Origin: Oscillospiraceae bacterium
Lineage (GTDB): Bacteria > Bacillota > Clostridia > Oscillospirales > Oscillospiraceae
Assembly: GCA_017469115.1 (NCBI GenBank)
Contig: JAFUGY010000053.1
Span: forward strand, 1-64,000
DNA: 64,000 nt
Reading direction: 5' to 3'
Shown here: piece by piece, positions 1 through 8,201 of the stretch
Numbering within the stretch: the stretch's first letter is position 1
Layout of the letters: every line of letters begins with the position of its first letter
Translations under genes and position numbers: made by a program
Notes under the pieces: generated by a model
Seen by the model: the letters and a program-made list of their open reading frames with translations, nothing else
The model's database searches: none
Told to the model about the DNA's origin: nothing

Positions 1-140
1 CATTCTGGCGGCAGATTTTCCGTCTGATTTTGTTTCAAAATCTTGAAATACACAAAGTATTCCTGCGATTTTTCACCTTCATCAGGCGAAAAATCTGCTC
101 GCCATTCTGTGCACTTCGATTTAATCAGCGTTTCCTTAGA
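1..140. repeat. Suspected intergenic repeat element (left edge)
   Basis: No gene is convincing in 1-265. The stretch contains an 8-bp inverted repeat, GATTTTTC...GAAAAATC, in a GATTTTTC-13-GAAAAATC arrangement near positions 70-100. It ends in CAGCGTTTCCTTAG, a string that recurs as AGCGTTTCCTTAG at 824-836, just past the stop codon of the isomerase gene. It resembles structured intergenic repeats of Clostridia, but I cannot confirm copy number from one window. One frame is open from the left edge to about 229; its composition is not protein-like and it runs through the terminator at 182-221. Confidence 0.3.
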
Positions 141-181
141 ACAGCAAATACCTCGCAAACTTACTTTATAAACGATGAAAT

Positions 182-221
182 AATCCCTCTGCAGTGCAAA
201 ACTGAAGAGGGATTGTTTTTT
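182..221 (+). terminator. Rho-independent terminator (plus strand)
   Basis: A 9-bp stem AATCCCTCT/AGAGGGATT with a 15-nt loop is followed by GTTTTTT. It implies a plus-strand transcript arriving from outside the window. It also separates that unit from the minus-strand operon ending at 266. Confidence 0.75.
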
Positions 222-265
222 CCTTAGCGCAGTTTGAGTGCTGATTCAGATGAATCATTCAGGAT

Positions 266-802
266 TTAAAGCGCGGTTCCCTTTGTCGGAATTGTATATT
301 GGCTTATATCATTCCCTTCCAGTTCCAGAAGAGCTTTCTTCCGCAAGATTCCTCCGCCGTATCCTGTCAGGTTGCCATTTGCACCGATAACCCGGTGGCA
401 AGGCACGATGATGCAGATCGGATTATGACCGACTGCGCCTCCGACTGCCTGCGCGGACATTCTTTCGAGCCCACGCTCCTTTGCCATTCGGGCAGCGATC
501 CATCCATACGTGACCGTCTTCCCAAAAGGAATCTCACACATGATTTCGCCGACACGATTACGAAACTCGGAGCCTACCAAATGAATTCTCGGAAAGAACC
601 CGGGATCGCGGCCTGAAAAATAAAGATCCAGCCATTCTTTCGTCTGATCAAAATAGTCTGTATCGTATCGACGAGCTCCTTTTTTCAGCCCAAGCCCAAT
701 ATACCTGCCGCCCTCCGTAAACCAAAGCCCCGTTAATCCCTGTTCATCCCCAGCAAGGAGAATACTTCCCAAAGGGGATTCATATGTATTTGTGTAAATC
801 AT
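266..802 (-). CDS. ogt: Methylated-DNA--protein-cysteine S-methyltransferase
   Basis: 178 residues. This suicide repair protein moves a methyl group from O6-methylguanine (or O4-methylthymine) in DNA to its own cysteine. The active-site motif PCHRV is present with Cys at about residue 135, and the following GANGNLTGYGGG is the usual asparagine-hinge/substrate-loop region. The length matches the Ogt/MGMT family, with a short N-terminal ribonuclease-like domain and the C-terminal catalytic domain. It lies 30 nt after the isomerase gene and may be read through from the pectin operon, although repair and pectin use have no obvious link. The start at 802 has no strong Shine-Dalgarno (SD). Confidence 0.93.
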   Translation of the reverse strand: MIYTNTYESPLGSILLAGDEQGLTGLWFTEGGRYIGLGLKKGARRYDTDYFDQTKEWLDLYFSGRDPGFFPRIHLVGSEFRNRVGEIMCEIPFGKTVTYGWIAARMAKERGLERMSAQAVGGAVGHNPICIIVPCHRVIGANGNLTGYGGGILRKKALLELEGNDISQYTIPTKGTAL

Positions 803-832
803 TTTGGGGATCTTCTGTTCTATAGCGTTTCC

Positions 833-1678
833 TTAGGCTCGATCATATGCGTCCTGCATTGCCTGACGACATGCAGCGGCATTCTCAGGCGTCGTGTTTT
901 CCAAAGTGGCATAAATGAAGGGTTTTTCTTTCTTCAGATATTTCATGATGCTGCTGTAATCCATCTCTCCTGTGCCGGCCCCGACGGATTTCAGCCCGTA
1001 ACCTTCCTGCACACGAACAAAATCTTTCAGATGTATCATCGCCATATCTTTGCCCAGCAGTTCGATTGCCTCCTGAAAAACCTCTTCCCTGTGATCTACG
1101 TTTTCCAGATCCAGCATATTCACCGGATCGAACAAAACCTGCAGGTTATGGCTGCCGATCTCATCCAAAACACGGCGGCAGGATTTCGGATCATATACGC
1201 TGTGGCGCGCTACCGGTTCGATTGCGAAGATCACGCCGAACTCTTCCGCGCAGCGAACAATGGGTTTCAGACGTTTGATAAAAAGAGAGAGCGTCTCTTC
1301 CTTCCGGCATTCCGGACAGAATTTGTATTCCTCATTCGGTGCACCGGTTTCTGTGCCGACCATCCCGCAGCCAAGCAGGGATGCAAAACGGATATGTGCA
1401 TAATATTTTTCCGTTGCATCTCGCAAATAAGACTCATTGGGATTCAACAGATTCAGGTAGTTCCCGATGACAGCAATATCAATGCCATTTTCTTGAAAAA
1501 CACGCTTGAGATAGTTGGCATAGCCGGGCGTCAGTGCTGCAGGAGTGCAGGGAAGATCCTTGAAAAGTTTGCTCAATGCCAGATGACTGCATGTAAAACC
1601 TTTCTGCCGGACAATCGGCAAAAGCTCTTCCACGGGCAATTTTTCAGCATCATGCAGCCGTAAACCCAATTGAATCAT
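833..1678 (-). CDS. Sugar phosphate isomerase/epimerase family protein (TIM barrel)
   Basis: 281 residues of the AP-endonuclease-2-like TIM-barrel family (xylose isomerase-like). Likely metal ligands are the Glu in AIEPV, the Asp in LFDPVNM, the His in MIHLKDF and a late Glu in ATLEN. Such enzymes interconvert ketoses, aldoses or epimers of small sugars. The position just after GH105 suggests a step on a pectin-derived sugar such as a keto-uronate or rhamnose product; the substrate cannot be read from sequence. The SD GGAGG precedes the start by about 9 nt. The stop codon abuts the repeat-like string at 824-836. Confidence 0.82.
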   Translation of the reverse strand: MIQLGLRLHDAEKLPVEELLPIVRQKGFTCSHLALSKLFKDLPCTPAALTPGYANYLKRVFQENGIDIAVIGNYLNLLNPNESYLRDATEKYYAHIRFASLLGCGMVGTETGAPNEEYKFCPECRKEETLSLFIKRLKPIVRCAEEFGVIFAIEPVARHSVYDPKSCRRVLDEIGSHNLQVLFDPVNMLDLENVDHREEVFQEAIELLGKDMAMIHLKDFVRVQEGYGLKSVGAGTGEMDYSSIMKYLKKEKPFIYATLENTTPENAAACRQAMQDAYDRA

Positions 1679-1711
1679 TTCATCAATCCTCCATATTCTT
1701 TAAGATAGACG

Positions 1712-2803
1712 TCAACGCAAAAGCTGTTCACTGACTGCCATCATACATGCAGCCGTCCCATGCTGGTTATCCGTCATTTGTTTTTCACTCAGATAATATG
1801 CCGGGGTGCCGTCCCGATCGGTGCGATTGTCCGGCCCGGGGCCGAGGCCTGCGCTTGCACAGATTCCATATAGATGGTATCCGTCATTTTCTTTGACGAG
1901 ATAACGATCCCTGATCGCATCCAATATCTCACTGCCCCGCTCTCCATATGCTTCCGGCAGGATGCCGAGGCGTGCACCTTTCATAAGGGAATAGGCAACC
2001 ATTGCACTGCCGGACGTCTCGGAATAATTGCCGGGCAGGTCTGCGCGGTCTACTACCTGCAGAAACATTTTTGTCTCTGATACCTGGTATTTCAGGATTC
2101 CATCCAGAGCATTCTGCAGAAGAGGAACAAGCTCAGATGCCCGAGCGGTATGATCTTTTGCGATCTGCCAGGTATCGACCATCGCCATCAGGAACCATCC
2201 TTCCGCACGCAGCCATACCGCAGGGCTTTGCCCGCTGATCGGGTCGGCCCATTCCGCCTTACGGGAGCAGTCATTTGCATGCATATACAGGCCGAGGTTC
2301 TCATTCCACAGCAGTTTATGGGCATTCTGAAACTGGTCGATAATGTCATCCCAGCGGTTCTCCCCCGTCTCTGCCAAGCAGCGAGCATAGAAAGGCATGC
2401 CCATATAGAGACCGTCCAGCCAGACTTGATTGGGATAGATATCTTTATGCCAGAAGTTGCCGGTCACCGTACGCGGATAGTCATTCAGCGTTTGGAACGC
2501 CTGCTGCACTGCATTGGCATAGCGCACGTCTCCCGTCAGACCATAAAGGATTTGCAGGGATTTTCCGAAGCTCACCTTATCGATATTATGCTCTCCCGGC
2601 TTCCAGTTTGCTATGCTTCCGTCCTGCAGGATTAAATGCGTTGCGTTATCCAGGATTGGCTGCCGCCAACTCTCGTCACCGGTCGCGCGGGCAAGGTCAT
2701 CTGCGCCTTTCACACAGAGGTCATCTTTATAATTCCATGCTTTTTCTGCCAAAAAGCGTGGAAAAATCTCATTCAGGAATTGTTTAAAATAGGCCAGCCA
2801 CAT
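1712..2803 (-). CDS. Unsaturated rhamnogalacturonyl hydrolase, GH105/GH88 family
   Basis: 363 residues. The family hydrolyses the delta-4,5-unsaturated uronic acid from the non-reducing end of rhamnogalacturonan oligosaccharides made by lyases, usually in the cytoplasm. Hallmarks are WHKDIYPNQVWLDGLYMG, the RAEGWFLMAMVDTW segment and SETSGSAM, all typical of YteR-like alpha6/alpha6 barrels. I chose the ATG at 2803 because AAAGGAGAATCCCTC lies just upstream; a longer reading to 2887 would overlap the GH28 gene. No signal peptide, which agrees with intracellular processing of imported oligosaccharides. Confidence 0.9.
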   Translation of the reverse strand: MWLAYFKQFLNEIFPRFLAEKAWNYKDDLCVKGADDLARATGDESWRQPILDNATHLILQDGSIANWKPGEHNIDKVSFGKSLQILYGLTGDVRYANAVQQAFQTLNDYPRTVTGNFWHKDIYPNQVWLDGLYMGMPFYARCLAETGENRWDDIIDQFQNAHKLLWNENLGLYMHANDCSRKAEWADPISGQSPAVWLRAEGWFLMAMVDTWQIAKDHTARASELVPLLQNALDGILKYQVSETKMFLQVVDRADLPGNYSETSGSAMVAYSLMKGARLGILPEAYGERGSEILDAIRDRYLVKENDGYHLYGICASAGLGPGPDNRTDRDGTPAYYLSEKQMTDNQHGTAACMMAVSEQLLR

Positions 2804-2846
2804 GAGGGATTCTCCTTTCCTTTTTTGTGGTTGAGCGAGATATTGT

Positions 2847-4895
2847 TTATAGTCCGGCAAAATCAGCCACGCGGTCAATAATGGCAATGGCCTCCCCGAC
2901 CGTGACGGAGCGCTGCGGCCAGAATCTACCGTCTTTTAGAGACATAAAGCCGAAATACAGGGCTCGCGCTACATTCGTCCCGTAGTTGGCAGCGACATCA
3001 CCAACATCAGCACAGACAGGCATTGTGCTGGAAGCATTACGGTAACTGACACCGCAAGCCTGCATGGCGACACTTGCCATTTCCTGCCGGGTAACCGTGC
3101 TATTCGGGTAAACGTGCCCCTGTTTATCCAATGGGAAAAAGCGATTTGCCACAGCAAGACAAATACTTTTTTCGGTTGAATCCGTCGGAACAGGCCTGGT
3201 AAGGGTTGGGTCAGCGAGCTGCACAAGCATTTCTGCCAATTCAGCGCGTGTTATATGCTCATCCGGGAAGAGGTTCCGTTCCGGAAGCATCCCGCGACAG
3301 ATCAACCGTGAAACCGGATTGACCGCCCCGTCAGAGAGCACTGTATAAACACGGCTTGTTTCTGTATTACCCCGCTTGTCAGATGCCGTGACACGCACAT
3401 ATGCTGCCTCTTTAGGCAGAGATAGATGATCTCCCATACCACAGTGCACCCAGTCAATACCATTTTTGCTGATCTCCCAGGAAAAGGCGAGCGTCTCGCC
3501 TGGGAAAGCATCCCCCTCCGCTTTGAGCTGAGTTCCGGGAGAAGGAACGCCAAGGATACGTACCCAGCCGGGCCGCGGAAACTGTTTGCCATTGATGATA
3601 ACATTATCAATAACCGGGTTTTGCCAGTTCATGCTGCGGAGCGTCTTGCGTACCCCGTCAATCCGTATGTTACGCAAAACAAGCCCCGTGATGGGCACTT
3701 CGGGGAAGGCTTCCAGAAAGATTCCGTAATCGCCGCCGTGAGCTTCAATGTCTTCGATTGTAATATCACGGAACACCGGCAGCATATCCCCGTTGCGTCC
3801 GTCCTCATAAAGCATCGTGCCATGTACCGCAGCGCCGTGTACCGCGCTCATCACACTCCCTGAGAGCATCACATTCTCCACAAAACCTCCGCGCCGCGCG
3901 TTGGTTTTCAGGCGGAGGGCATACGTCAGGTTTGGGCTGGAAAAACGGTTATTGTCGGCCAGCACAAACCGGATGCCGCCGCTCATCTCGCTTCCCAAGG
4001 CGATGCCGCCATGACCGTCAGCAAAATCGTTGTTCTCAATCAGAACATTTTCACAGGGGGTATTGGCAGCCAAGCCATCGCGATCACGGCCGGATTTGAG
4101 GCTGATGCAGTCATCCCCTGTATCAAAACAACAGTTTTTTATCCACACGCCGTTGCAGCTTTCCGGGTCGCAGCCATCGTTGTTGCTGCCATGGCTGGAA
4201 AGGGTAAGGCCGTCGACAATCACACTACGGCAAAAGACAGGGTTGAGTTGCCACATAGGGCTGTTTATAATTTTAAACCCTTGAAGCAACACACGTTCAC
4301 AGCCAATCAACTGGACCATATTGGGCCGCAGAAAATGCCCCGGACCAAAGCACCGTTTCTCTACCGGAACGCCTTCCATGTTCATGCTTCTGAGTGTCAG
4401 GCGATCGTGTTGCTGAAGGTCAACCGCGTTTTCAGACCACGCCTCTTCCACCTGATGATGCCAGTTCCACCAGTGATTCTGATCCGCAGCGCCATCCAGC
4501 ACGCCGGGACCTGTAACTGCTATATTGTTTGCATTCCTTGCATAAAGCAGGGCGCTGTAGTTCAGGCAGGGGCTTGCCTCCCAATGGGAATATACAACGG
4601 GATAGTGATTTTCAATTTCGGTGTTGATAAAACGAAGGATTGTATTTGGGCTTTCCAGATGCAATTCAACCCCACTGCGCAGCTGCAAGGCGCCGGTTAA
4701 GTAGATCCCTTCCGGCAATATCAGCCTGCCGCCTCCCTGTTCGGAGAGCATATCGATAGCAGACTGGATTTTCCGTGTCTGATTCTCTCCCGTACCGGTT
4801 AAAATTCCGAACGCTCGGGCATTTACAACCTTTTCCGGGATTTGAGGCTGCCGGATCCCGGCAAGAATTGCTTTTCGCATTTGTTGTTTGTCCAT
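2847..4895 (-). CDS. GH28 polygalacturonase-like protein with C-terminal SLH-like repeats
   Basis: 682 residues. Residues about 20-450 form the right-handed beta-helix of family GH28. Catalytic motifs are NNDG (Asp240), GDD (261-262), GHGG (His295) and RLK (328-330). Residues about 450-525 look like an Ig-type module. Residues about 530-682 hold three S-layer-homology-like repeats: FPDEHITRAELAEML, YPNSTVTRQEMASVAM and FWPQRSVTVGEAIAIIDR. GH28 enzymes hydrolyse homogalacturonan or rhamnogalacturonan. Oddly there is no N-terminal signal peptide (MDKQQMRKAILAGIRQPQ), although SLH modules normally anchor exported proteins to the wall. Either it is intracellular with the repeats reused, or it is exported unconventionally. 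Confidence 0.9.
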   Translation of the reverse strand: MDKQQMRKAILAGIRQPQIPEKVVNARAFGILTGTGENQTRKIQSAIDMLSEQGGGRLILPEGIYLTGALQLRSGVELHLESPNTILRFINTEIENHYPVVYSHWEASPCLNYSALLYARNANNIAVTGPGVLDGAADQNHWWNWHHQVEEAWSENAVDLQQHDRLTLRSMNMEGVPVEKRCFGPGHFLRPNMVQLIGCERVLLQGFKIINSPMWQLNPVFCRSVIVDGLTLSSHGSNNDGCDPESCNGVWIKNCCFDTGDDCISLKSGRDRDGLAANTPCENVLIENNDFADGHGGIALGSEMSGGIRFVLADNNRFSSPNLTYALRLKTNARRGGFVENVMLSGSVMSAVHGAAVHGTMLYEDGRNGDMLPVFRDITIEDIEAHGGDYGIFLEAFPEVPITGLVLRNIRIDGVRKTLRSMNWQNPVIDNVIINGKQFPRPGWVRILGVPSPGTQLKAEGDAFPGETLAFSWEISKNGIDWVHCGMGDHLSLPKEAAYVRVTASDKRGNTETSRVYTVLSDGAVNPVSRLICRGMLPERNLFPDEHITRAELAEMLVQLADPTLTRPVPTDSTEKSICLAVANRFFPLDKQGHVYPNSTVTRQEMASVAMQACGVSYRNASSTMPVCADVGDVAANYGTNVARALYFGFMSLKDGRFWPQRSVTVGEAIAIIDRVADFAGL

Positions 4896-4914
4896 AGCAT
4901 CCTATCCTTTTCGT

Positions 4915-6009
4915 TTATGGGCAGTTCAGCAATGATTGCAAATCGTCACGAAGGGTTTCCCCATGGAAGTGATGAGGGCCTTCGCAGATCTGATGCAGGA
5001 GCCGCTGCTGAACACCCAACAAATCATACGCCTTTCGGACAATTGTGACCTGTTCCATGACATTGACAAGGCCTCTTTCACCATTCAGCCTGTCCTCCCG
5101 GCAGCTTTGGAGCAGCAAAGGCCTTGGAACAATCAGACTTGCGATGTCTCCCATATCCAAATGTTCCCATAGGTGCGGGATATAATTGCAGGCACAGTTT
5201 TCATTCAATTTCAACAGCGCATCACGATAACCGTAGAGATAACCGCTGATGAACGCAAGAGATATCCGTTCATCCAATGCAGAGAGAAACAGGGCCTGCA
5301 TCCCACCGCCGGAGAAACCAAGGCAAGCGGGTTTTGTATACGCCCAATCTCCACGCATTGTGAGATAATCCAGTGCCCGCTTCAAATCATGCACATGCAT
5401 GCCAATGACCGTGATCCCCAACGGCAATCCCATGTGAGCAAGCAATGCACAGTCTCCTTTCAGGGCATAGGGAAGAGAAGCTGCACTTGCCGGATTCTCC
5501 CGCCGTTCACCGAATCCCCTGCAGTCCGGACACAATGCCACATATCCAAGGCGTGCAAGTTGGAGCCCATAGTCGTAATTATAAAAATCGATTCGCTCTT
5601 TTACAGCACTGTATTCTGCGACCCCAGCCACACTGTACTTCCCTGCCCCTCCATGCCCGGGCGGGCATAGGAAGGGGCGAGTTGTCCGGTCAGCATCCGG
5701 TGGAATGAGGAGATAGAAAGGCATGATTACTCCGGGTTCTGTCTGAACCGTCCAGTGTTCCCGGCGAATCCCGTCATGAAGTGTAACCGTCTCGGTGCAT
5801 TGTGCATCAAGCGGGCAGGATTCTATCTTATCAAGCCCCAGCAGCCCCGTCAGCAAAGTACGCACTTCCTTCTGCCAACGCAGGAAGTCTTCCGCGGTTT
5901 CGCCGGTAAAGCGATCCTGCCGGGAACAACGCTCAAAGCGTCGGAGCATTGCAGGGAGAGTAGGGTAACAGGTTTCAATCGGTGGGATGGTGGTAGGATC
6001 AGTCGTCAC
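4915..6009 (-). CDS. Alpha/beta hydrolase, possible carbohydrate esterase
   Basis: 364 residues, no signal peptide. The nucleophile elbow GFSGG places Ser at about 233. A candidate acid lies in SCREDRL (about 305-306) and a His in GPHHFHG (about 348); CPPGHGGAGK at about 115-124 is the oxyanion-side loop. It resembles the acetyl-xylan-esterase/dienelactone-hydrolase group. Placed between the TTT permease and GH28, it could remove acetyl or methyl esters from pectic oligosaccharides (inference). The start is a GTG that overlaps the 3' end of tctA by 11 nt with no clear SD, so translation is probably coupled to tctA. Confidence 0.8.
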   Translation of the reverse strand: MTTDPTTIPPIETCYPTLPAMLRRFERCSRQDRFTGETAEDFLRWQKEVRTLLTGLLGLDKIESCPLDAQCTETVTLHDGIRREHWTVQTEPGVIMPFYLLIPPDADRTTRPFLCPPGHGGAGKYSVAGVAEYSAVKERIDFYNYDYGLQLARLGYVALCPDCRGFGERRENPASAASLPYALKGDCALLAHMGLPLGITVIGMHVHDLKRALDYLTMRGDWAYTKPACLGFSGGGMQALFLSALDERISLAFISGYLYGYRDALLKLNENCACNYIPHLWEHLDMGDIASLIVPRPLLLQSCREDRLNGERGLVNVMEQVTIVRKAYDLLGVQQRLLHQICEGPHHFHGETLRDDLQSLLNCP

Positions 6010-7567
6010 TGACTTCGCCGTATTTGGCCGCTTTCGCTGCCGCCTTGTCCGCTTCGCTCAGCTTATTGGCTGCAGCACGGCGCTTCTTCAAATACTCAGA
6101 AATGTAAGGCCAAACGATGCAGAACACTGCAACAAGCAGCAGGATCAATGAAAGCGGACGTGTAAAGAATTTGCCGTAATGTCCCTTATCCATGCTGATC
6201 GCACGACGGAAGTATCCCTCCAGCTTGCCGGAAAGGATAAACGCCAGGACCAGAGGGCTGGTGGGCAGACCGCCGATGCTCATAAAGAGGCTCAGTAGGC
6301 ACAGCGCCAGCATCACATAGATATTGAACATTGTATTGGAAATGCCGTAGCCTCCGATATAGGCAATGATCAGAATCACCGAGTACAGATAGTGATAGGG
6401 AATGCGAAGAATGTAAGCAAACCAGCGCTTGGTCACGACCTGAATGATGAACGTCACAACTGCTGCCACCAGAACACAGGCAAAGATCAGCATTGCCAGA
6501 TTGGGCTGGTTTGTCATAAACAGTGGGCCTGCCTGAAGGCCGTGAATTGTCAAGGCTGCAATGAGCATGGCAGTGATGCCGTCTCCAGGAATTCCCAACG
6601 CCATCATCGGGATCAACGCGCCGCCGAGGGATGCGTTGTTTGCAGTCTCACTGGCCCAGATACCGGCAGGATTGCCCTCTCCAAAGGGTACTTCAGGATC
6701 CTTGTTGATGCTTTTGGCATAACCATAGGCAACCATATTGGAGATGCCGGAACCCATGCCGGGGAGAAATCCGATCCACAGACCAGAAATAAAGGCAAAT
6801 ATGATTGTTTTGAAATTTTTGATGTAATCCTTGATGCCGATTCCGAAACCTTTCTGCCCTGCAGTGGATGCATCCGGCATTTTGGCTTCGCCACGGGCAG
6901 AATCGCGGATAATCTGGCACATGGCAAACATACCGAGCATCTGCGCTACGGTGGAGATACCGGCAGCGAGATTCGGTGAACCGAAGGTAAAACGCTGCGT
7001 GCCGTTGATGGGATCCATCCCGATACAGCCGAGCATGAACCCGAGGCCGGCAGACATCATGCCTTTCCAGATATTTCCTTTTGACAGGCTGGCCACAAGC
7101 GTTATGGCACAGAAACATAAGGAGAAATACTCCCAGGGGCCGAGCGTCAAAGCAAAATCGGCAATGATGGGAGATACCAGTGTGGCAATCAAAACAGAAA
7201 AGAGCGTTCCAAGGAACGATGCCGTAATGCCAATTGCCAGCGCTTTGTTGGATTCTCCCTTGAGCGTCATGGGATAACCGTCAAAGCAGGTGGCGATGGC
7301 GGAAGAAGACCCGGGGATACCGATCAGAACTGCCGAGATGAAAGACCCTGAAACGCCGCCAATCCAGATTGCCAACAACAGGACAAAACTTGTCTCGGTG
7401 GAAAGGCCAAAGGTCACAGGGAGCAGCAATGCAATACCAAGAGTTGCACTCAACCCGGGGATAGCGCCGAAAACAATACCCAATGCCACCATGGCAAAGA
7501 TCAGCACAAGGTTAACGGGTTTCAGACAGGTCAGTAGGGCGGAACCGTAAAGAGCAAGATTCGTCAT
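5999..7567 (-). CDS. tctA: Tripartite tricarboxylate transporter large permease, TctA family
   Basis: 522 residues, about 12 membrane segments. The TctA signatures are the N-terminal GAIPGLSATLGIALLLP and the mid-protein GFLPGMGSGISNMVAYGYAK with ALGIPGDGITAML, the inverted repeat of the family. It is the large membrane unit of a secondary, ion-driven tripartite tricarboxylate transporter (TTT) system that works with the binding protein TctC and small subunit TctB. The substrate of TTT systems cannot be deduced from TctA. Because the next five genes degrade pectin, a uronate or unsaturated oligogalacturonate is the best guess. SD AGGGAGG precedes the ATG. Confidence 0.93.
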   Translation of the reverse strand: MTNLALYGSALLTCLKPVNLVLIFAMVALGIVFGAIPGLSATLGIALLLPVTFGLSTETSFVLLLAIWIGGVSGSFISAVLIGIPGSSSAIATCFDGYPMTLKGESNKALAIGITASFLGTLFSVLIATLVSPIIADFALTLGPWEYFSLCFCAITLVASLSKGNIWKGMMSAGLGFMLGCIGMDPINGTQRFTFGSPNLAAGISTVAQMLGMFAMCQIIRDSARGEAKMPDASTAGQKGFGIGIKDYIKNFKTIIFAFISGLWIGFLPGMGSGISNMVAYGYAKSINKDPEVPFGEGNPAGIWASETANNASLGGALIPMMALGIPGDGITAMLIAALTIHGLQAGPLFMTNQPNLAMLIFACVLVAAVVTFIIQVVTKRWFAYILRIPYHYLYSVILIIAYIGGYGISNTMFNIYVMLALCLLSLFMSIGGLPTSPLVLAFILSGKLEGYFRRAISMDKGHYGKFFTRPLSLILLLVAVFCIVWPYISEYLKKRRAAANKLSEADKAAAKAAKYGEVSDD

Positions 7568-7582
7568 TTTTTGTTTCCTCCC

Positions 7583-8062
7583 TTATCCAAAAAGTATTCC
7601 TGTCGGCAGTTTGACCTGGAAGCCAAGCACAAACATGGCATACAGGCCTGCTGTCACCAGGACGGAAATAATCGCAGCGTTCAGGGGTTTCACCTTGCTA
7701 TTGCCTTTCAGATCATAGATAAAGGCAAAAATAGCAAACGGCGCTGTGATCACAAAACCAAAGATGGCCATCAGCACAGCAGTTGCCACCAGCATCAGAT
7801 AGCTTTTGGTAACCTTGAGAATGCCGCCTTTGGGAAAATAGGGTTTATCCGGTTTCGGATCGCGCTTCCAATCCTTCAGGCCTTTGAGCAACAGCATGAG
7901 GGAACTCACAGCCACAATGACCAGACCGACATAGGGCAAGAGGCGGGGGCCGGGTTCCAGCAGTTTCGGGGGCATTCTTGTCTGCGTTTGAATCAGAACA
8001 AACCAGATGAGTGACCACACAAGTCCAACAATGCCCGTGACTGCGTCACGTTTCATTTTCAA
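7583..8062 (-). CDS. tctB: Tripartite tricarboxylate transporter small subunit, TctB family
   Basis: 159 residues with four predicted membrane helices (AVTGIVGLVWSLIWFVLIQ, LLPYVGLVIVAVSSLMLLL, SYLMLVATAVLMAIFGFVI and AAIISVLVTAGLYAMFVLG). This is the usual size and topology of TctB, the poorly conserved small permease partner of TctA. It lies 15 nt upstream of tctA. The start is probably TTG at 8062, 8 nt after AGGAG; the ATG at 8056 is an alternative. Confidence 0.88.
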   Translation of the reverse strand: MKMKRDAVTGIVGLVWSLIWFVLIQTQTRMPPKLLEPGPRLLPYVGLVIVAVSSLMLLLKGLKDWKRDPKPDKPYFPKGGILKVTKSYLMLVATAVLMAIFGFVITAPFAIFAFIYDLKGNSKVKPLNAAIISVLVTAGLYAMFVLGFQVKLPTGILFG

Positions 8063-8115
8063 AGCAACTTCTCCTCTCTTTTCTTAGGAACTGTCTTGAA
8101 ATAACTTATATTCAG

Positions 8116-8196
8116 TCCCTTACTTTGTTGTTTGGGTCAGTACTTTTTTCAAAACCCCCAAGGGGAACTCCCTTGGGGGTTGGGTTCAGTAAGGGA
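8116..8196 (-). promoter_or_regulatory. Nested hairpin between tctC and tctB
   Basis: A perfect 12-bp inner stem AACCCCCAAGGG/CCCTTGGGGGTT (8153-8164 and 8170-8181) has a 5-nt loop. It sits inside an outer 9-bp inverted repeat TCCCTTACT/AGTAAGGGA (8116-8124 and 8188-8196). On the minus-strand transcript it follows the tctC stop codon by 5 nt, with only TTTTG after the inner stem. This fits a partial terminator or an mRNA-stabilising structure that lets the binding protein be made in excess over the permease. Confidence 0.7.
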
Positions 8197-8201
8197 TTAT
8201 C

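Noticed and set aside
30..227. Open plus-strand frame at the left edge
   Set aside because: It runs through a clear terminator (182-221), has no SD and its composition is not protein-like.
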